Positions 9,650 to 21,129 of a DNA stretch of 64,000 bases are shown piece after piece. Location: the NCBI GenBank assembly GCA_021234155.1, contig JAJEKV010000058.1:5714600-5778599 (forward strand), written 5' to 3'. A program made the translations under genes and the position numbers. Within the stretch, counting starts at the first letter, position 1, and each line of letters starts with the position of its first letter. The notes beneath the pieces are model-generated. The model was not told the origin of the DNA, did not search any database, and saw nothing but the letters and a program-made list of their open reading frames with translations. The stretch comes from Isoetes taiwanensis (Eukaryota; Streptophyta; Lycopodiopsida; Isoetales; Isoetaceae).

Positions 9650-12634
9650 TTCCTTTTGTCACTCGAGGAAGTACTTGAGTTGTCTTCCTCATCACTATCA
9701 ACGAATTTTGAAGCATTGCCACCACCACTCCCTTCTTTATCCTCTTCCTTGTAATTACAAGCCTTTTAAAGCAAATTGATAGTTTTTAAAGCGGGGCGAT
9801 TTATGCGATTTCAATTTGAAATCATAGCATAATATAGTCACATCACTCAAGTTCAGCTCATCCCTACAACCCACTTTCTTAGACTTCCTCCCTTTTCCTT
9901 GACTTCTGATTTCTAATTCATACCTACCTTCAAAAGCATTTTACGAGCGTGTTGCCCGGCCGATTGAATCTTGAGTTTAGTTACTAAGCCTTCCTCCTCT
10001 CATTCCCTCGTCTTGGTCCAAGGTACATGACTCGGTCCTCGTCTTCCCTCTCTGCGGTGCTAATGTAGCATTGCTTGGACTGCCGTTGAAGCGTGACTTG
10101 GTTGATGGAAGGTATCGAGGGCCATTGAAATGGTTCTTGCAAGCTGTCTTAGAGCCGGGTTTTGCAAGGCGACTTTTTGGTCAAGAAAGAAATTTGTCCT
10201 GCAGCTTGATCTTCTTAGAAGTACTTAAAGCCGAGGAAATGCCATTTTCAATGGCTTTTAGGGATGTCAATGGGGTACTTTTTCTTTGCTTGGACTCCTT
10301 AGGATTTTTGAGAGGAAGTTGCTCGAAGACGCTCTCTGAGGCAATAGTGCGGAACAAATTTAAGGAAGTGCAATCCCTACGATGGACTCAATCCTTAGTT
10401 GTGGTGTACGTCTTCCCACGTAAGAAGCTTTGTCCATCCTTCAAGTAGAACTTGATGTGATGTTGAAAGGTAAGATCATTCATTTTGTTCCTGACTAGCT
10501 CTCTATCGAGCGTTGAGGAAAAACAAACTCTCTAAAGTCTGCTGGTCTCTTTAAGATGCTTTCGACCCTTTGGAGCAGGAGTGTAAGAATCTTCAATGAT
10601 TCGAACTAAAGTAGGAAGACAAAAAGCTTTCTTCCTTCTAAAGGCGCCTGAGAAAATCCTGCTGAACATCGGTCAATCGATCATGGGTGTGCCCTACAAG
10701 CAAAAAATCGAGCTTTACTTTTACGAAGATCCTTAGCTCCACTAGCATAGCACAATAAGCAAAGAGTGTTTGATTCTTGTTCTCTCTTGTAGTATTGTCA
10801 AGTTGCAAGTAAAGCACGGGTGGTAGTTGCTCTTGCTCGCACATGACCTTGTTAAGGATTGTAATTGTTAGGTTTGGGTCACCATGCAAGTTTGGATCGT
10901 CAAAATACTTTGCACTTTAAACTTCCTTTGAAGACCATGGCCCACAAGGTGGACTTTAACAAAACATTTCTCGGCACATCTTTTGGAATATTTAGGAAAT
11001 GGGGTAGAGTTGTCTTTTTCGATCCATTCCATCAATTACAATAGACATGTATTGCAATGGGCGTTTGAGTGCTTTTTACGTGCTTGGCGAGCTTTCTTCT
11101 CTCTTTGCTTGTTGTTCACGATGTCACGGCAAGATTTTGTTGCACAATATCGTAAAAAGAAATCGAGGTTAAAAAATTTCTTCAAAGCAAGTGATAGGAT
11201 GGAGGACATGAGCTTACTTCTTTTCGACCCTCTGTCTTTTGCGGTTTTCGTTGACTTTTTTAATTTGGCATCTTGAGCAAGCGGACATTCTATGTCTTCT
11301 TGGAATTTTCACAAGGCCAAATTCACTTTTCCACGGTCTCGTGAAGTGTGACTAAGAGATGTCTTTGGCCGAATGCATGTCTCTTTGTATTCTTTGAAGG
11401 CGTCCTTTTTGTAATATTATGCGTGAGATGATACATGTTCTTATTAGGCAACTTCTCACATGTCTCTCTAAAATATTTCTCCATCCATGTGCGATGGCGG
11501 GGCATGCATAGTTACAACTCTTCTTGGACCCACAGTGATCATCAATTCTTTGGGTTTTGTCGATCTTTTGTGTATTGAGACATTCTTGTGGACCCTAAGC
11601 GGTGGACAACCATGAAGCATTTTTGGCGGACTTGTTCACGGTTAATATAGTGCAAGAAGGTGTTGCGGTGCGGTCTTACATGATAAGCTAAGTAGGCATT
11701 ACAGTGCGCCAATGTCATTGAAGCGTAGTTGTCTCTAAGCGCTTTCGTAATTTGGCCATGTTAAATCTGTTGATGCAACCCAATGAGCAGCACTTAGTTC
11801 TCAGGAGTTTTCTCATTTTGTGTTCATCCATAAGGTTTCTTCTTCTTACAGAGGAGCATGCTCTCAAACCAAAATTCACCTTGAATTTCTTTGAAGATTG
11901 GCTGGAGAACATGTAATCTCGTTGTTCCTTGTTGGTGTCTTCATCTTCTGATGAAACTTCTACTCTAGGGGTGGTGTGTTTGTAGAGGAAAACAGACCAT
12001 CCCGAAAAAGACGGTAGCACAGTGTTAAAGGATGGTGATGGCCCATAAGATGTTGTGGCATCAACTGTTCTTGTACCATCCTGAAAAGGAGTTCTTGCAA
12101 ACATCTCCTTTAAATGATTTGGAATTCGCAAATCCATGTATCACAATCGTTGTGTGAAGAGGAGTACATGCTGCAGCATCGTCCTCATTTGTAGTGAAGT
12201 CCTGGTGAGAGAAATTGTAGTGAATCTCACAGTCTTCTATGTTTTCTGTGTTCCTTGTATGTTTGCATGAAGGGGGCGAAACTACAAATGGGAGGGATAG
12301 CTTGTTCTTGAGCAGCCATTGTTGTGGAGCATCTGTAGGTCTGGGGGATGGAACGAAGGGTGGTGGCAGCATGCTCGAACTTGTGGTGATGCTTTGGAAG
12401 GAGATGCCGGTAATCTTGTCTCTTTGGACTTGGTGACGGTTGGAAGGATGGTGGAAGTCTGTTACGTGCTGGACTCGGTGTGTCTTCGACAAGCAACAAC
12501 GATGAAGTAGAGGTCGTAGTCGGAGAATGCAGATCTTCGGAAGAAATGACGTTGTTCCCAAGCGTGTCTTCAGAACTAGATGAGCTTGAGACAACAAAAG
12601 GTGGTGGAAGTTAGTTCGCGAAGCGGTTCGTCAT
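9650..12634 (-). pseudogene. Element A1 transposase, QLDN/GHTH family, frames broken
   Basis: The sequence parallels the A2 transposase: ATG at 12,634 (MTNR-like start), a Ser/Thr-rich N terminus, the Cys-containing region LRTKCC..GCINRFNMAKLR (around 11,800), then LYLQLDNTTRENKNQTLF (around 10,780) and VGHTHDRLTD (around 10,690). These are the putative catalytic landmarks of a DDE-like transposase family that I recall as DUF7869 in plant annotations. The frame is broken many times, nearly always where A2 has CAG or CTG and this copy has a CG word (for example CATCTGGTCAATCTGATC in A2 against CATCGGTCAATCGATC here). Breakage may therefore be a sequencing artefact. It lacks the Helitron and element B insertions seen in A2. 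Confidence 0.7.
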
Positions 12635-13047
12635 CTTAACAAGCGCAAAAGCGATTGTAGAGATTTGAGAAACTTTCTCTAGTGCGAGCTTTTCTTATTC
12701 CGAATACCGCCCACATAGTACAAGTAGAAGTTCTGTACCAATTAAGTGAAAGGCAAACTAAAAGCTATTCCAGAATACACTGGAGTAGGACAGTAAAGCT
12801 AAACGTATTCCACTTCACATAGAATACGAGCAAGACGAAATGGATACCTTTAAAAGGAAATTTTGAAACCGGTTGCATATTCAGGTCTCGAGCTCAAATT
12901 CATGGCGCCCTTGGCCCTCGAATATAATATTCGGAGGCGTATTCGGTCGCATATAGAAGACATGGACGGTGAGCAACAAAGTACAGCGTACAATCATTTT
13001 AAGTCTGTTTCTTATTAGAATAGGTTTTGCCTTTAGGTGTGTAAGAC

Positions 13048-13152
13048 AAAGTGTATTCAGGAATACACTTTGGCTTACCTTGAAGACAAAGTGTATACGG
13101 AATACACTTTAACAATCAGCGTGAAAGCGAAAGTGTATTCGGAATACACTTT
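13048..13152. repeat. GTGTATTC/GAATACAC palindrome array between divergent genes (A1)
   Basis: Three palindromes built on AAAGTGTATTC..GAATACACTTT lie at 13,048-13,071, 13,088-13,110 and 13,129-13,152, between the transposase start (12,634) and the ParB-gene start (13,376). The centres vary (TTCAGGAA, TACGGAA, TTCGGAA) where A2 has TTCCGGAA, as expected for miscalled CCGG. The position suits an operator in a two-way promoter; that role is inferred. Confidence 0.8.
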
Positions 13153-13375
13153 CAGCCTTCACACGCGTGTGTTTAGGTTTTGAAAGGTCAATTCTTCGAA
13201 TTGTTTTCGTGAATTTTAGGCGTTTTTCATTTGTTTAGACTTGTTTAGCCTTGTTTTTCTCAAAGGCGGTGTTGTTTTGGCCTTTTGACCACTTTTATCA
13301 TTTTCTTTAGACATCTTGTATTACGGAATAGTTTTATGCGGTGTTTTCTCTAAAAAGTCGTGTTTACACACAATA

Positions 13376-16300
13376 ATGCGAGGCAAGAAGGCAGCAAGAA
13401 ACAACGGAAGAAGACCATCAAATTCTCTCGGAAAAGCACCCACAGGAGAAGGGTTGGCGATCTTCTTGAACACGCAATTTACGAGAACTTTCAAACTCAA
13501 TGGTTCTTCCACGGTACAATTTGGAAAATACTGACACCCTTACTTTCTTACATGTGCGGTTGAGTCCTGGTACAAAAAGGTATGATGACGGAGAATTTGT
13601 CTGCATGGAAGCTATATACAATTTGTGAGTGAAATAATTTGGGGAGTCAGAACAACGAGGGAGACTATCATTTCAGACATCCCAAGGTTTCATTCATGTT
13701 GATGAAGCCTTTTTTTTAGAATGGTCAAAGTAAACCCAGGCACTTTACAAGTATGTTTCCCACTACATCAACAAAGCTCGGTGCCATAATCAGCGGCGTT
13801 CGAAGCACCACAGGCGAAGACTTTGCCCCTGGCCGAGTCAAAGCGGGGAGAAGAGGAAGAACAACCGGACCGGCAGTCCATCAAGGTGGCGGCGATCCAT
13901 CGAGGATCGATGAAGCGACCACCATCACCACCACCAAAGAAGCGGAGGCTAACCGTTGCTGATAAAGAGCCTAAAAAGATAAAGCGACTTTAATTGCAGC
14001 GAAGATGCTCGAGGAAGCACCCAAGAAGAGGAAAGCGGAAGGGCAAAGCACACTGGTGTTGCCATTAAAAGAAAAGAAAGGTTGATAAAACATCGGAGAA
14101 GATGGAAGAGATTAGCTTTGCACAAGTTTGTGCAAGGTGTCATTACTTGCCCGTCACATCAATGAAGCTTCCTCAAAAATGAAGGCTGGAGAAACGACCC
14201 GCTGCGGGTTCGAAAAATATATGCAAATCATCTAAGGAACCTCAAGGGCCGAATTGAACAATCAAATGCCCATGTTGCTCCCATTGTGGTTCTTGTTGAT
14301 AAAAGCGATTGCTCAAGTCTGCAGTACGATATAGAAAAATGCGGACACATATCGCATTATGTTTTGGATGGGAACCACAGCTTCAAGGCAAGGAGGCAAT
14401 TGTACAAAGAAAAAAAGAATCCTAGGTACTTATCTGTTCTTTGTGCAGTCTATTGTGGTTTGACCGACGAAGAAGCCAAAATCATTGCCAACACTCACAA
14501 CGCTGACAACGAGTACAAGTAAAAAATGAGCTTTGTCGACAAAATTAGATTTATGCACAGAGAATATATCATTTTCAAGGAAAAGTACGGGGAGGATTTG
14601 AAAAAGCCACAGTACTCACTTGAACTTAAAAAGCTTGTGCCATTGAGTGTTGCCTTAAATGACGAAAAGGCGAACAAGCGAGGCGTCACTCATTGGTCAT
14701 GACAACTGGTTTTCAGCTAAGCGTTTAGGGATGGCCGGGTACGTTACAAGCGTATTCCAGAATAAGATTTAATGTACAACTAGCTGATGAGTTTCTTATT
14801 TTGTTTGCGGATACGGGAGCTCCAAAGCGAAATATTTAATATGTTTGAGCATGGTGAACTGAAAATTAAGGGCAAGGTCACCGGAGAAGAAAGCGGAAGC
14901 GTGCCAAAAAAAAAATGACTATCAGCATGCGGAGGGAGATCTGAGAGGTTTTGCGACCACGAGTTACTAGAAGCGGCTCTGCGAGAAGGTGGTGGACAAG
15001 GAGTTCACACTAGAAGAAATGTCGAAGGAGTTGCACAAGTAAGCATTACCATCATTCTTTGCCTTTTCATTTCTAGAATTCTACAAGAACCTCAAAATAA
15101 AAGCAATCGAAGGGTACTCACGAAAATGCTTCTTCTCCCCCTCGAGGGATGAAAGTGTATTCAGAATACACCTTTGCGCCGTTAGTGTAAAAGTGTATTC
15201 AGAATACACTTTCAATCCCAGCAATATTACGGAATACACTCTTACTTAGTGCGTTGTAGAAGTGTCTTCGGAATACACTTTTCGCTCATTCACTGCCGAT
15301 GAAAGTGTATTACGGAATATCTTCTTACAACAACAAAAATGTTGTCTAAGGCACTTGTATTCTAGAATAAGTTTACATGGCGGGGAAGATTGTTTAATTT
15401 ACTTTTGCACTTTCCAAGCTGCTAAAAGCGGTTTGTGGTTTTCTTTCAAGATAAAAAATGTCATCACACTGCGGGACATGTCGATGAGCAACTTAACGTG
15501 GAGATGTGGGAGGTGCAAGGAGCTTTATCCCATTGCTACATCCGGCGGCGTATTGTTCGATGCGCTCCAAATTTTTGAAAAGGATGGATGCGGCTGATTA
15601 AACACATCATACTTGACTTGTCTCTGTCTCAATCTCTCCTTTGTTTTGCGAGAACAAGAAGAAAAATAAGGACACCGGAAGGTTTCATGCACCTCGTGAG
15701 GCAGCACGAGAAAGAAGAACATTGGCGGATAGGAGGACTCTAGAAGTGGAGCCTTACGATTATGAAAAGTTTAGTTTATCTGACCAAAACAATTTGTTTT
15801 CTATCATCCCAGGGATGCACTAAAGCTGGTTTGGAGCGGTAAAGCCCACGAGGATTTTTACGGTGGTCATAAGCGGACCTTCCTTATGGCTTTAAACTAA
15901 AGAGCGACCATTCGACGATTAGCCTTTTTAAAAATTGAGTTTAGCGCTTTTGTCGTGACATTAAACAAGTCCAGCGGCCAAAACCACTGGCGTCTTGTCA
16001 TGTTTCATTCGAGCATGCAATCGGCCTTGTGGAGTCCACGTTCAAAAATCATTCCGGATCATTGCAAAAACTGGTTTGAAATTTGGTTTAGTAAGTAACT
16101 TATTCCGGAATACGTTGTGTTTGTTTCTTCTTTGTGTTTTCGTTTTCTATTCCAGAATATGATTGCCTTTGACTTGTTCTCTTTGTTTGTTTCTTGTTCT
16201 GTTTTCGTTAGTGACACGACTCTAATTTCTATAGGTACAAGACAAATATAAACTACCATGGCGGCCGAGGTTGCTGAGTAAAGTTGAATACCTCCATGTT

Positions 16301-16690
16301 GCTTACTGGAGTTTCGATGGCAAATGCACCATGGAGCATTTTAAACTTTGACATGCGAACTTTTTCTAATGTTTTGGAATTTCCAGCTGTGCTTCAGAAG
16401 CTACAAGACCCTAGTGCACAAGGTAGAATTGTTAATCACTACCAGAATCCTCAAAAGCTAATCAACCATCTTCTAGACATGTTTTCCGTCGGAGATTGGG
16501 TGCTTGATGCCAACACGGCTCACGGTACAACAATAGGTTGTGCACTAAGAAGGGGAATTGTGTAGCAGTGGACATAGATAAAGAAGCTGTGAACTTCATC
16601 AAGATGAGACTGGCTGCCTTGCCTACCCTACGGATGAGCACCAAGGTTAGGTGCGGATCCTCATCGATTTTCCAAAGCTGACCTCTTAGG
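13376..16690 (+). CDS. ParB-like plus beta-class DNA methyltransferase-like protein (element A1)
   Basis: The ATG at 13,376 opens a strongly basic N terminus (MRGKKAARNNGRR), likely nuclear or DNA-binding. The ParB-like core lies at about 14,235-14,690: NLKGRIEQSNAHVAPIVVLV (box I-like), HYVLDGNHSFKARRQLYKE (box II-like, GNHS at 14,370-14,381), then LCAVYCGLTDEEAKIIANTH, the usual ParB acidic 'TDEEA..A..N' helix. The methyltransferase part lies at about 16,300-16,640: QNPQKLINHLLDMF, VGDWVLDANTAHGTTIG and, one frame away, VAVDIDKEAVNFIKMRLAAL. This matches the 'KP..L...GD.VLDPFxGSGTT...GVDID..Y...R' end of PF01555-type N4/N6 methyltransferases, with DANTAHGTT in place of DPFxGSGTT. The frames are interrupted repeatedly, in part by unspliced introns and in part probably by miscalls. 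No single uninterrupted frame covers it. Confidence 0.7.
15151..15325. repeat. Second GTGTATTC/GAATACAC palindrome array (A1)
   Basis: Five palindromes or half-palindromes start near 15,151, 15,193, 15,228, 15,261 and 15,302, between the ParB-coding and methyltransferase-coding parts. Further single TTATTCCGGAATACG and TATTCCAGAATA sites lie near 16,099 and 16,150. The spacing is irregular (33-42 bp). Confidence 0.75.
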
Positions 16691-17689
16691 AGATCTGACC
16701 TCCATTCACTGACTCCTTAGATGATGAAGCTACCTTTGCGAGAGGCTGAAAGAAGTGGCACTAGCTACCATTCACGAAGACAACTGCAGTAGTAGACAAA
16801 GGGTAAGGCACAAAGAAAGGATCGGACTTCTGAGAATCGGCACATCAGAAACAAGCAAAAGAATGATGAAGACTACGATTTGGACCTTTAGTGTCTTCTA
16901 CCAAAAATTTATTACTCACCTTCATGTGTTGTTACAAAATGATGTCATTGAAACACTTTAATTATATAATGATTATTTTATTCACTACATTACGGTGTTT
17001 TCAAGAAAATACTTTTAGAGAATACAAAAGCATGTCTAAATTCTTCCCTTTTCAAGTCTTTGCTTTTGGCAAAATCCAAGTTCTTTTTGCACTAAGGGCC
17101 AAAAAGGAGTAAAAAAAATTAAGCCTATTGGAATTCCCAATTAGAAGGAAAAAAGTGTCATTTTCTAGGCGGGGTTTTTGTTTTTTCAAGGGAATCTTTG
17201 AAGCGGGGAGTCTTTGCAACACTTCCGTTTAATTTTACAATCATGTTTTACGCTTTTTGAGGCGAGCGAGAAAGTGCTACACAATTAACATCGTAGTGGC
17301 ATTTTCTCTAAGCACTAATGACCTTTACGCTTGCTGCGGCATGGCTCAAAGTCCATACTATTTTGAGTCAAAGTCAAAGAGGGAAAAGTACATAACCGAC
17401 AAAAGCACTATAACTTGCCCTTCTTAGGAAGATAGCATAGTAGTGTATATGGAAGTTCGGGGTAGTGTTACGCACATTACGTCTGAGGATGTCAGGAACT
17501 ACAAAGGTAAAATTTAGATAAAATGCATTCTAAAGGTGTATAGGCACAAAAAGCTTGGGGTCGTCGGCCCGACTTGGATAATGATCTCGATAGGGGGCAT
17601 TATTAGTAACTGCAGAAATCACGGACAAGATAGGAACTTGGGTATGCCAAGGGGTTCTAACCACATCGTGGAAATGGATTGCAAGAACA

Positions 17690-18260
17690 TTCAATAGTGG
17701 GTAATTATCTTGTGCTTATATTTGTTGAATGTGGTAGTGGTGGCGATACCAGACAAGTCTTTAACAAATTATCTCAAGTAATGAACATGCACGGACATCT
17801 CTCATATCGGGGCATATTGTTTGTGGATGACCCGACATGCTCTCGATGTATACCAAAAATGCAAGGACATATTGTTAGTTGGATTTGCACTTATCATAAA
17901 AATATCGAGAACATGGATCTAAAAAGGAAAGCATTGAAATTTTGTTTTGATGAGAGAGATGCATTTGGAGGATGTGCCTCGGATCTGTTGTGTCTATTTA
18001 AGCATGAAAGCTTTGTGGTAATATAGCTGCCATAGATAAGGCAAACCTTAAAAGCATCGCGGCGGTTTGCACCTTTAAAGCATATAGTTGTATTGGATGG
18101 AGTCTTAGACAAGGGTAGAAAATTACATTCAAAGATCATCCAAAAGGGATTTGAACAAAATCGTTTTGTTGGTAGGAGTTTGGTTGGAATGTATGCTACA
18201 TGTGGTTCCTGCGTGGCAACAAAGGACCAATGGGGGCTTATGTGGTGGGCGTTCCTCTAA
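17690..18260 (+). pseudogene. PPR-protein relic
   Basis: Scattered frames show pentatricopeptide-repeat motifs of the plant PLS type: ECGSGGDTRQVFNKLSQ near 17,730, then LDKGRKLHSKIIQKGF and NRFVGRSLVGMYATCGS near 18,100-18,220. PPR proteins act in organelle RNA processing. Here the motifs sit in different frames separated by stops, so the gene is decayed. It lies outside element A1 and is probably old host sequence. Confidence 0.6.
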
Positions 18261-18389
18261 TTATATTGCTTATATTAGTTGTAGAAGATTGCGAGTTATA
18301 TTAGTTTTCCTATCATCAATCAAAGAGCATTGTAATTTTAATTATATACCTAGATTATGGGATTGTTCCATTGCTTTTACTGAATCGAG

Positions 18390-18842
18390 TTGAGCAAATG
18401 TTTTTTATTGAGGGGTATGTATAGAATCATAGTCTTAATGCATGTAAGGTACTATTCTATGATTCCGATCACTGAAGCATATTTTCTAGCATTGCAACAT
18501 GAAAATATATCTTCATTGTGTTGTTTGACATGTTTATATATGTTCAAACTTGCAGGTCCATACCTATTCTATTTCAATGGAGCTTCTATTGTAGAAGAAG
18601 AACGAGAATCAAATTGGTTTGTTTTGATTCGATGGCGAGGTAAATTTTCAAGTCCAAGTCAAAAATTTGCTTGTGAAGCTAGACTTGCAACGAGTTGGGC
18701 AATGTTTGGATTGTTTGCGGCCGAGGAGAAAGCATCATTTGGTAGCTCTCCATTATTCGATTCCTCATCCTTAGCTAACTCACCCTTCCCGGTCAAATAT
18801 CATGATGTCCCATGTTACCCACAGACATGTTCAACGGGTTAA
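18390..18842 (+). CDS. Unidentified 150-codon reading frame
   Basis: The frame has an ATG at 18,390, a hydrophobic first half, and a second half containing WFVLIRWRGKFSSPSQKF and FGLFAAEEKASFGSSP. I recognise no domain. It follows a decayed PPR region and precedes retroelement debris, so a chance frame is quite possible. Confidence 0.2.
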   Translation: MSKCFLLRGMYRIIVLMHVRYYSMIPITEAYFLALQHENISSLCCLTCLYMFKLAGPYLFYFNGASIVEEERESNWFVLIRWRGKFSSPSQKFACEARLATSWAMFGLFAAEEKASFGSSPLFDSSSLANSPFPVKYHDVPCYPQTCSTG

Positions 18843-18849
18843 CAACAAA

Positions 18850-19285
18850 GGCGTGCATGCACCATGCTCCCACATTTAGCATACACACCTAACAATGTGT
18901 TTGCCAAAAATATATCTATATCATACCCATTCTTAAAAGATTTGAGTGGGGCAGCTATTCTGTGTTCAAACTATCTATTTTCACAAATTTTCCTCCCACT
19001 TGCTTGGCCTCTTATTTTTCTGCAGAGCTAGCACATGCCTTAAGCATGGCAAGATAAGTTAGAGCATGTGGTGTAAAACCTTCATTCTGCATGCACTTAA
19101 ATAAATGTAGTTGATGTAGATGTCAAACGTTAGAGCCTTTTACTCTTAAAAAAGTGTCTATAGAGGCTTCTTTGTGCATGTTGTTCTTAGAGACTTGGTA
19201 TTAGAGTTCTTTTTTGTTTCTCAAGCATCAAAGCAACAAGAAAAGGAATCGAGATAGGACAAGAGAGGAATTAAGCTAAGTACAC
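18850..19285. other. Non-coding stretch
   Basis: AT-rich sequence without recognisable coding or repeat structure. Confidence 0.5.
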
Positions 19286-19288
19286 TTC

Positions 19289-19400
19289 TTTTTTTTTTTT
19301 TTTTTTTTTTTTTTTGAAGGAAAGAAGTTTTATATTAATCATATAGGAAGTATTACATCATAAGGGATCCCACATGGACCAAATCATAATTAAGCATAGA
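19289..19400 (-). mobile_element. Poly-A-tailed retroelement 3' end (minus strand)
   Basis: A run of 27 T at 19,289-19,315 is followed by GAAGGAAAGAAGTTTTATATTAAT. Read on the minus strand this is a 3' end ATTAATATAAAAC..TTTCC followed by poly-A. The same arrangement recurs at 22,818. A LINE-type element is likely. The body to the right is too decayed to assign. Confidence 0.5.
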
Positions 19401-19670
19401 ATGTTTCATCACAGTAGAAAGATTACTACAGGAGTAACTCAACATCTTCATCTTTCTTGTGCGAGAAACTTATTATGACTCAAAAGCACGATATGTATGA
19501 AGCACCATAATCCGTCCACAAGTAGCGGATGTTGTAATGATGATACGAGATAAGCCATTAAGGGCCCCTAAATTCTCAAACCAAATAGTAGAACCACATA
19601 AATTCTTCGAAATATTGGGAAAGGCAAGAAAGCACGTATATACGTATAGCTTGATGTGAGAATGGAATGA

Positions 19671-19861
19671 GGTTCTTGGCATAGTACCAAAACCAATCAA
19701 GTATCGACGCGAAAGATTAAGCCCGGGCATAGCAGTGCACGAGCAGAACCGAGGAGCTAAATAAACATAGGGTTCTTGGCATAGCGAGTACCGAGAATCA
19801 ATCAAGCATCGACATGAAAAGATCCGCCCGGGCATAGCGAGTACCTGAGCAGAACCGAGTA
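19671..19861. repeat. Tandem repeat of about 100 bp, two copies
   Basis: GGTTCTTGGCATAG, then AATCAAG.ATCGAC, then GCCCGGGCATAGC, then GAGCAGAACCGAG occur in the same order twice, starting near 19,671 and 19,771. Confidence 0.75.
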
Positions 19862-19869
19862 TTTGGGAT

Positions 19870-21110
19870 CATCTCACCATCTTTGCCATGCTTCTGTTAT
19901 ATCTGCAATTTCGACCATTTACCAACAAATCCGTAGTAATCCACATAATTTTACTAATCGGTGTGAGCCTTTACTATCATCCAAATACATAATCCAGGAC
20001 CTTTTTGCTAGAAAGAAAGAGTGGAAGGAAGGAAAATTTCTACTATAAAGAAGACTTGGAAAGAAGATAAACTACTTAGAAATCGAGAGCGCCACCATAA
20101 GCTAACATTCCAAAATCTTGCTCCACCTTATAGACATCTCGTCTTTTGATTGTGTCAAGACCATAAAACATGAAGAAAAAATCCTTCAAGAAAGGGTCCT
20201 TCAAGAAATCTATCTTTATCTTTCTGAACTAGATCATAATGCTTCATAGGAAGCGGAAGAAGCGAGAATTAACCCGTTAGTAGCTTACGGAATCGTTAGC
20301 GGGGCCATACGGTGCTGCTCAGAAGTCGATCCTGCTATAAATCCTTCAAATCTACAAGCGATGAGTGAGTTTCCCTTGTAGCATCGAAAATCGAGGAGTT
20401 AGGAAGGCAAAGAAATTAGCGGCCGGTTCGATTGGAAGGGGATTTTTGTCTCACGTCACCCCTACGGCATTGCCGCTGCGCCAAGAATACAAGAACATTT
20501 AAAGAGTATTTTTATACTTCAAATATATATCTAAGCAGAGGACTACTACCACGGTTGGATCGCGAAAGAAGGAATTGATAACATTGTTTCTCATAATCTT
20601 ATCATTAAACTCTCAAACAAAAGCGAATTAACCCACATCTGCTTTGTGTTTAGCATATTTGAATCTCATCGCATTACAATCTCAAGAGAGAGAGGCGACT
20701 TGTGATAATCAAACTAAATCACATGAATCTTCCCAAATACATATAGTTGCTCTGGCGACAAATAATGCTCAATCTTGCAAATCGTTCTAGAACTTTTAGC
20801 AACTTTTCTCTTTGAGTTCAATAAAACTCTTTTGGATTGTAACTAAGAGAATGTGCAAAATAAACTTAGGAGATCGAGATCATGTGATTGACAAATGTAA
20901 TGGAATTGAGAGATACAAAAAGTATCCTATCGGATATGAAAAATGATAACCAGTTGTGTGATTCCATAGAGCAAATGTGTCAAAAGAATATTTAGTTTGA
21001 TAAAATCGTCGGGAAGAGACTTTGAAAAATTTTAAATGTGTCATTTGGCATTACACAAATATTAAGTGTGTCAAAAAAATTAAAACCCCAAATGCACTAT
21101 AAATTTTTTT
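19870..21110. other. Unassigned non-coding sequence
   Basis: No convincing reading frame or repeat is visible. Several CG words sit where CAG/CTG might be expected, as in the miscalled regions, but no second copy exists in this window for comparison. Confidence 0.5.
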
Positions 21111-21129
21111 GTTTTGAAAATTTGTGTCA

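Larger units (their letters stand above)
9223..17242. mobile_element. Element A1: 8.0-kb DNA transposon with transposase and ParB-methyltransferase gene
   Basis: The left end (9,223, GATTGCGTATTAAGCGAG) matches the left end of A2 (37,300, GATTGCGTATTAAACGGAAG). The reverse complement of 17,222-17,242 reads GATTGTAAAATTAAACGGAA, so the ends form an imperfect terminal inverted repeat; AAAGATTCC lies further in on both sides. Inside are a minus-strand transposase (9.65-12.63 kb), a palindrome array, a plus-strand ParB-methyltransferase gene (13.38-16.69 kb) and a second array. The two genes are divergent. The target-site duplication could not be fixed. This is the most complete member of family A in the window. 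Confidence 0.7.

Noticed and set aside
13376-16690. Bacterial contamination as the source of ParB and methyltransferase sequences
   Set aside because: The ParB-type gene of element D has short GT/AG introns, lies among plant elements and is linked to a plant kinase by continuous sequence. Codon use and AT content resemble the neighbours.
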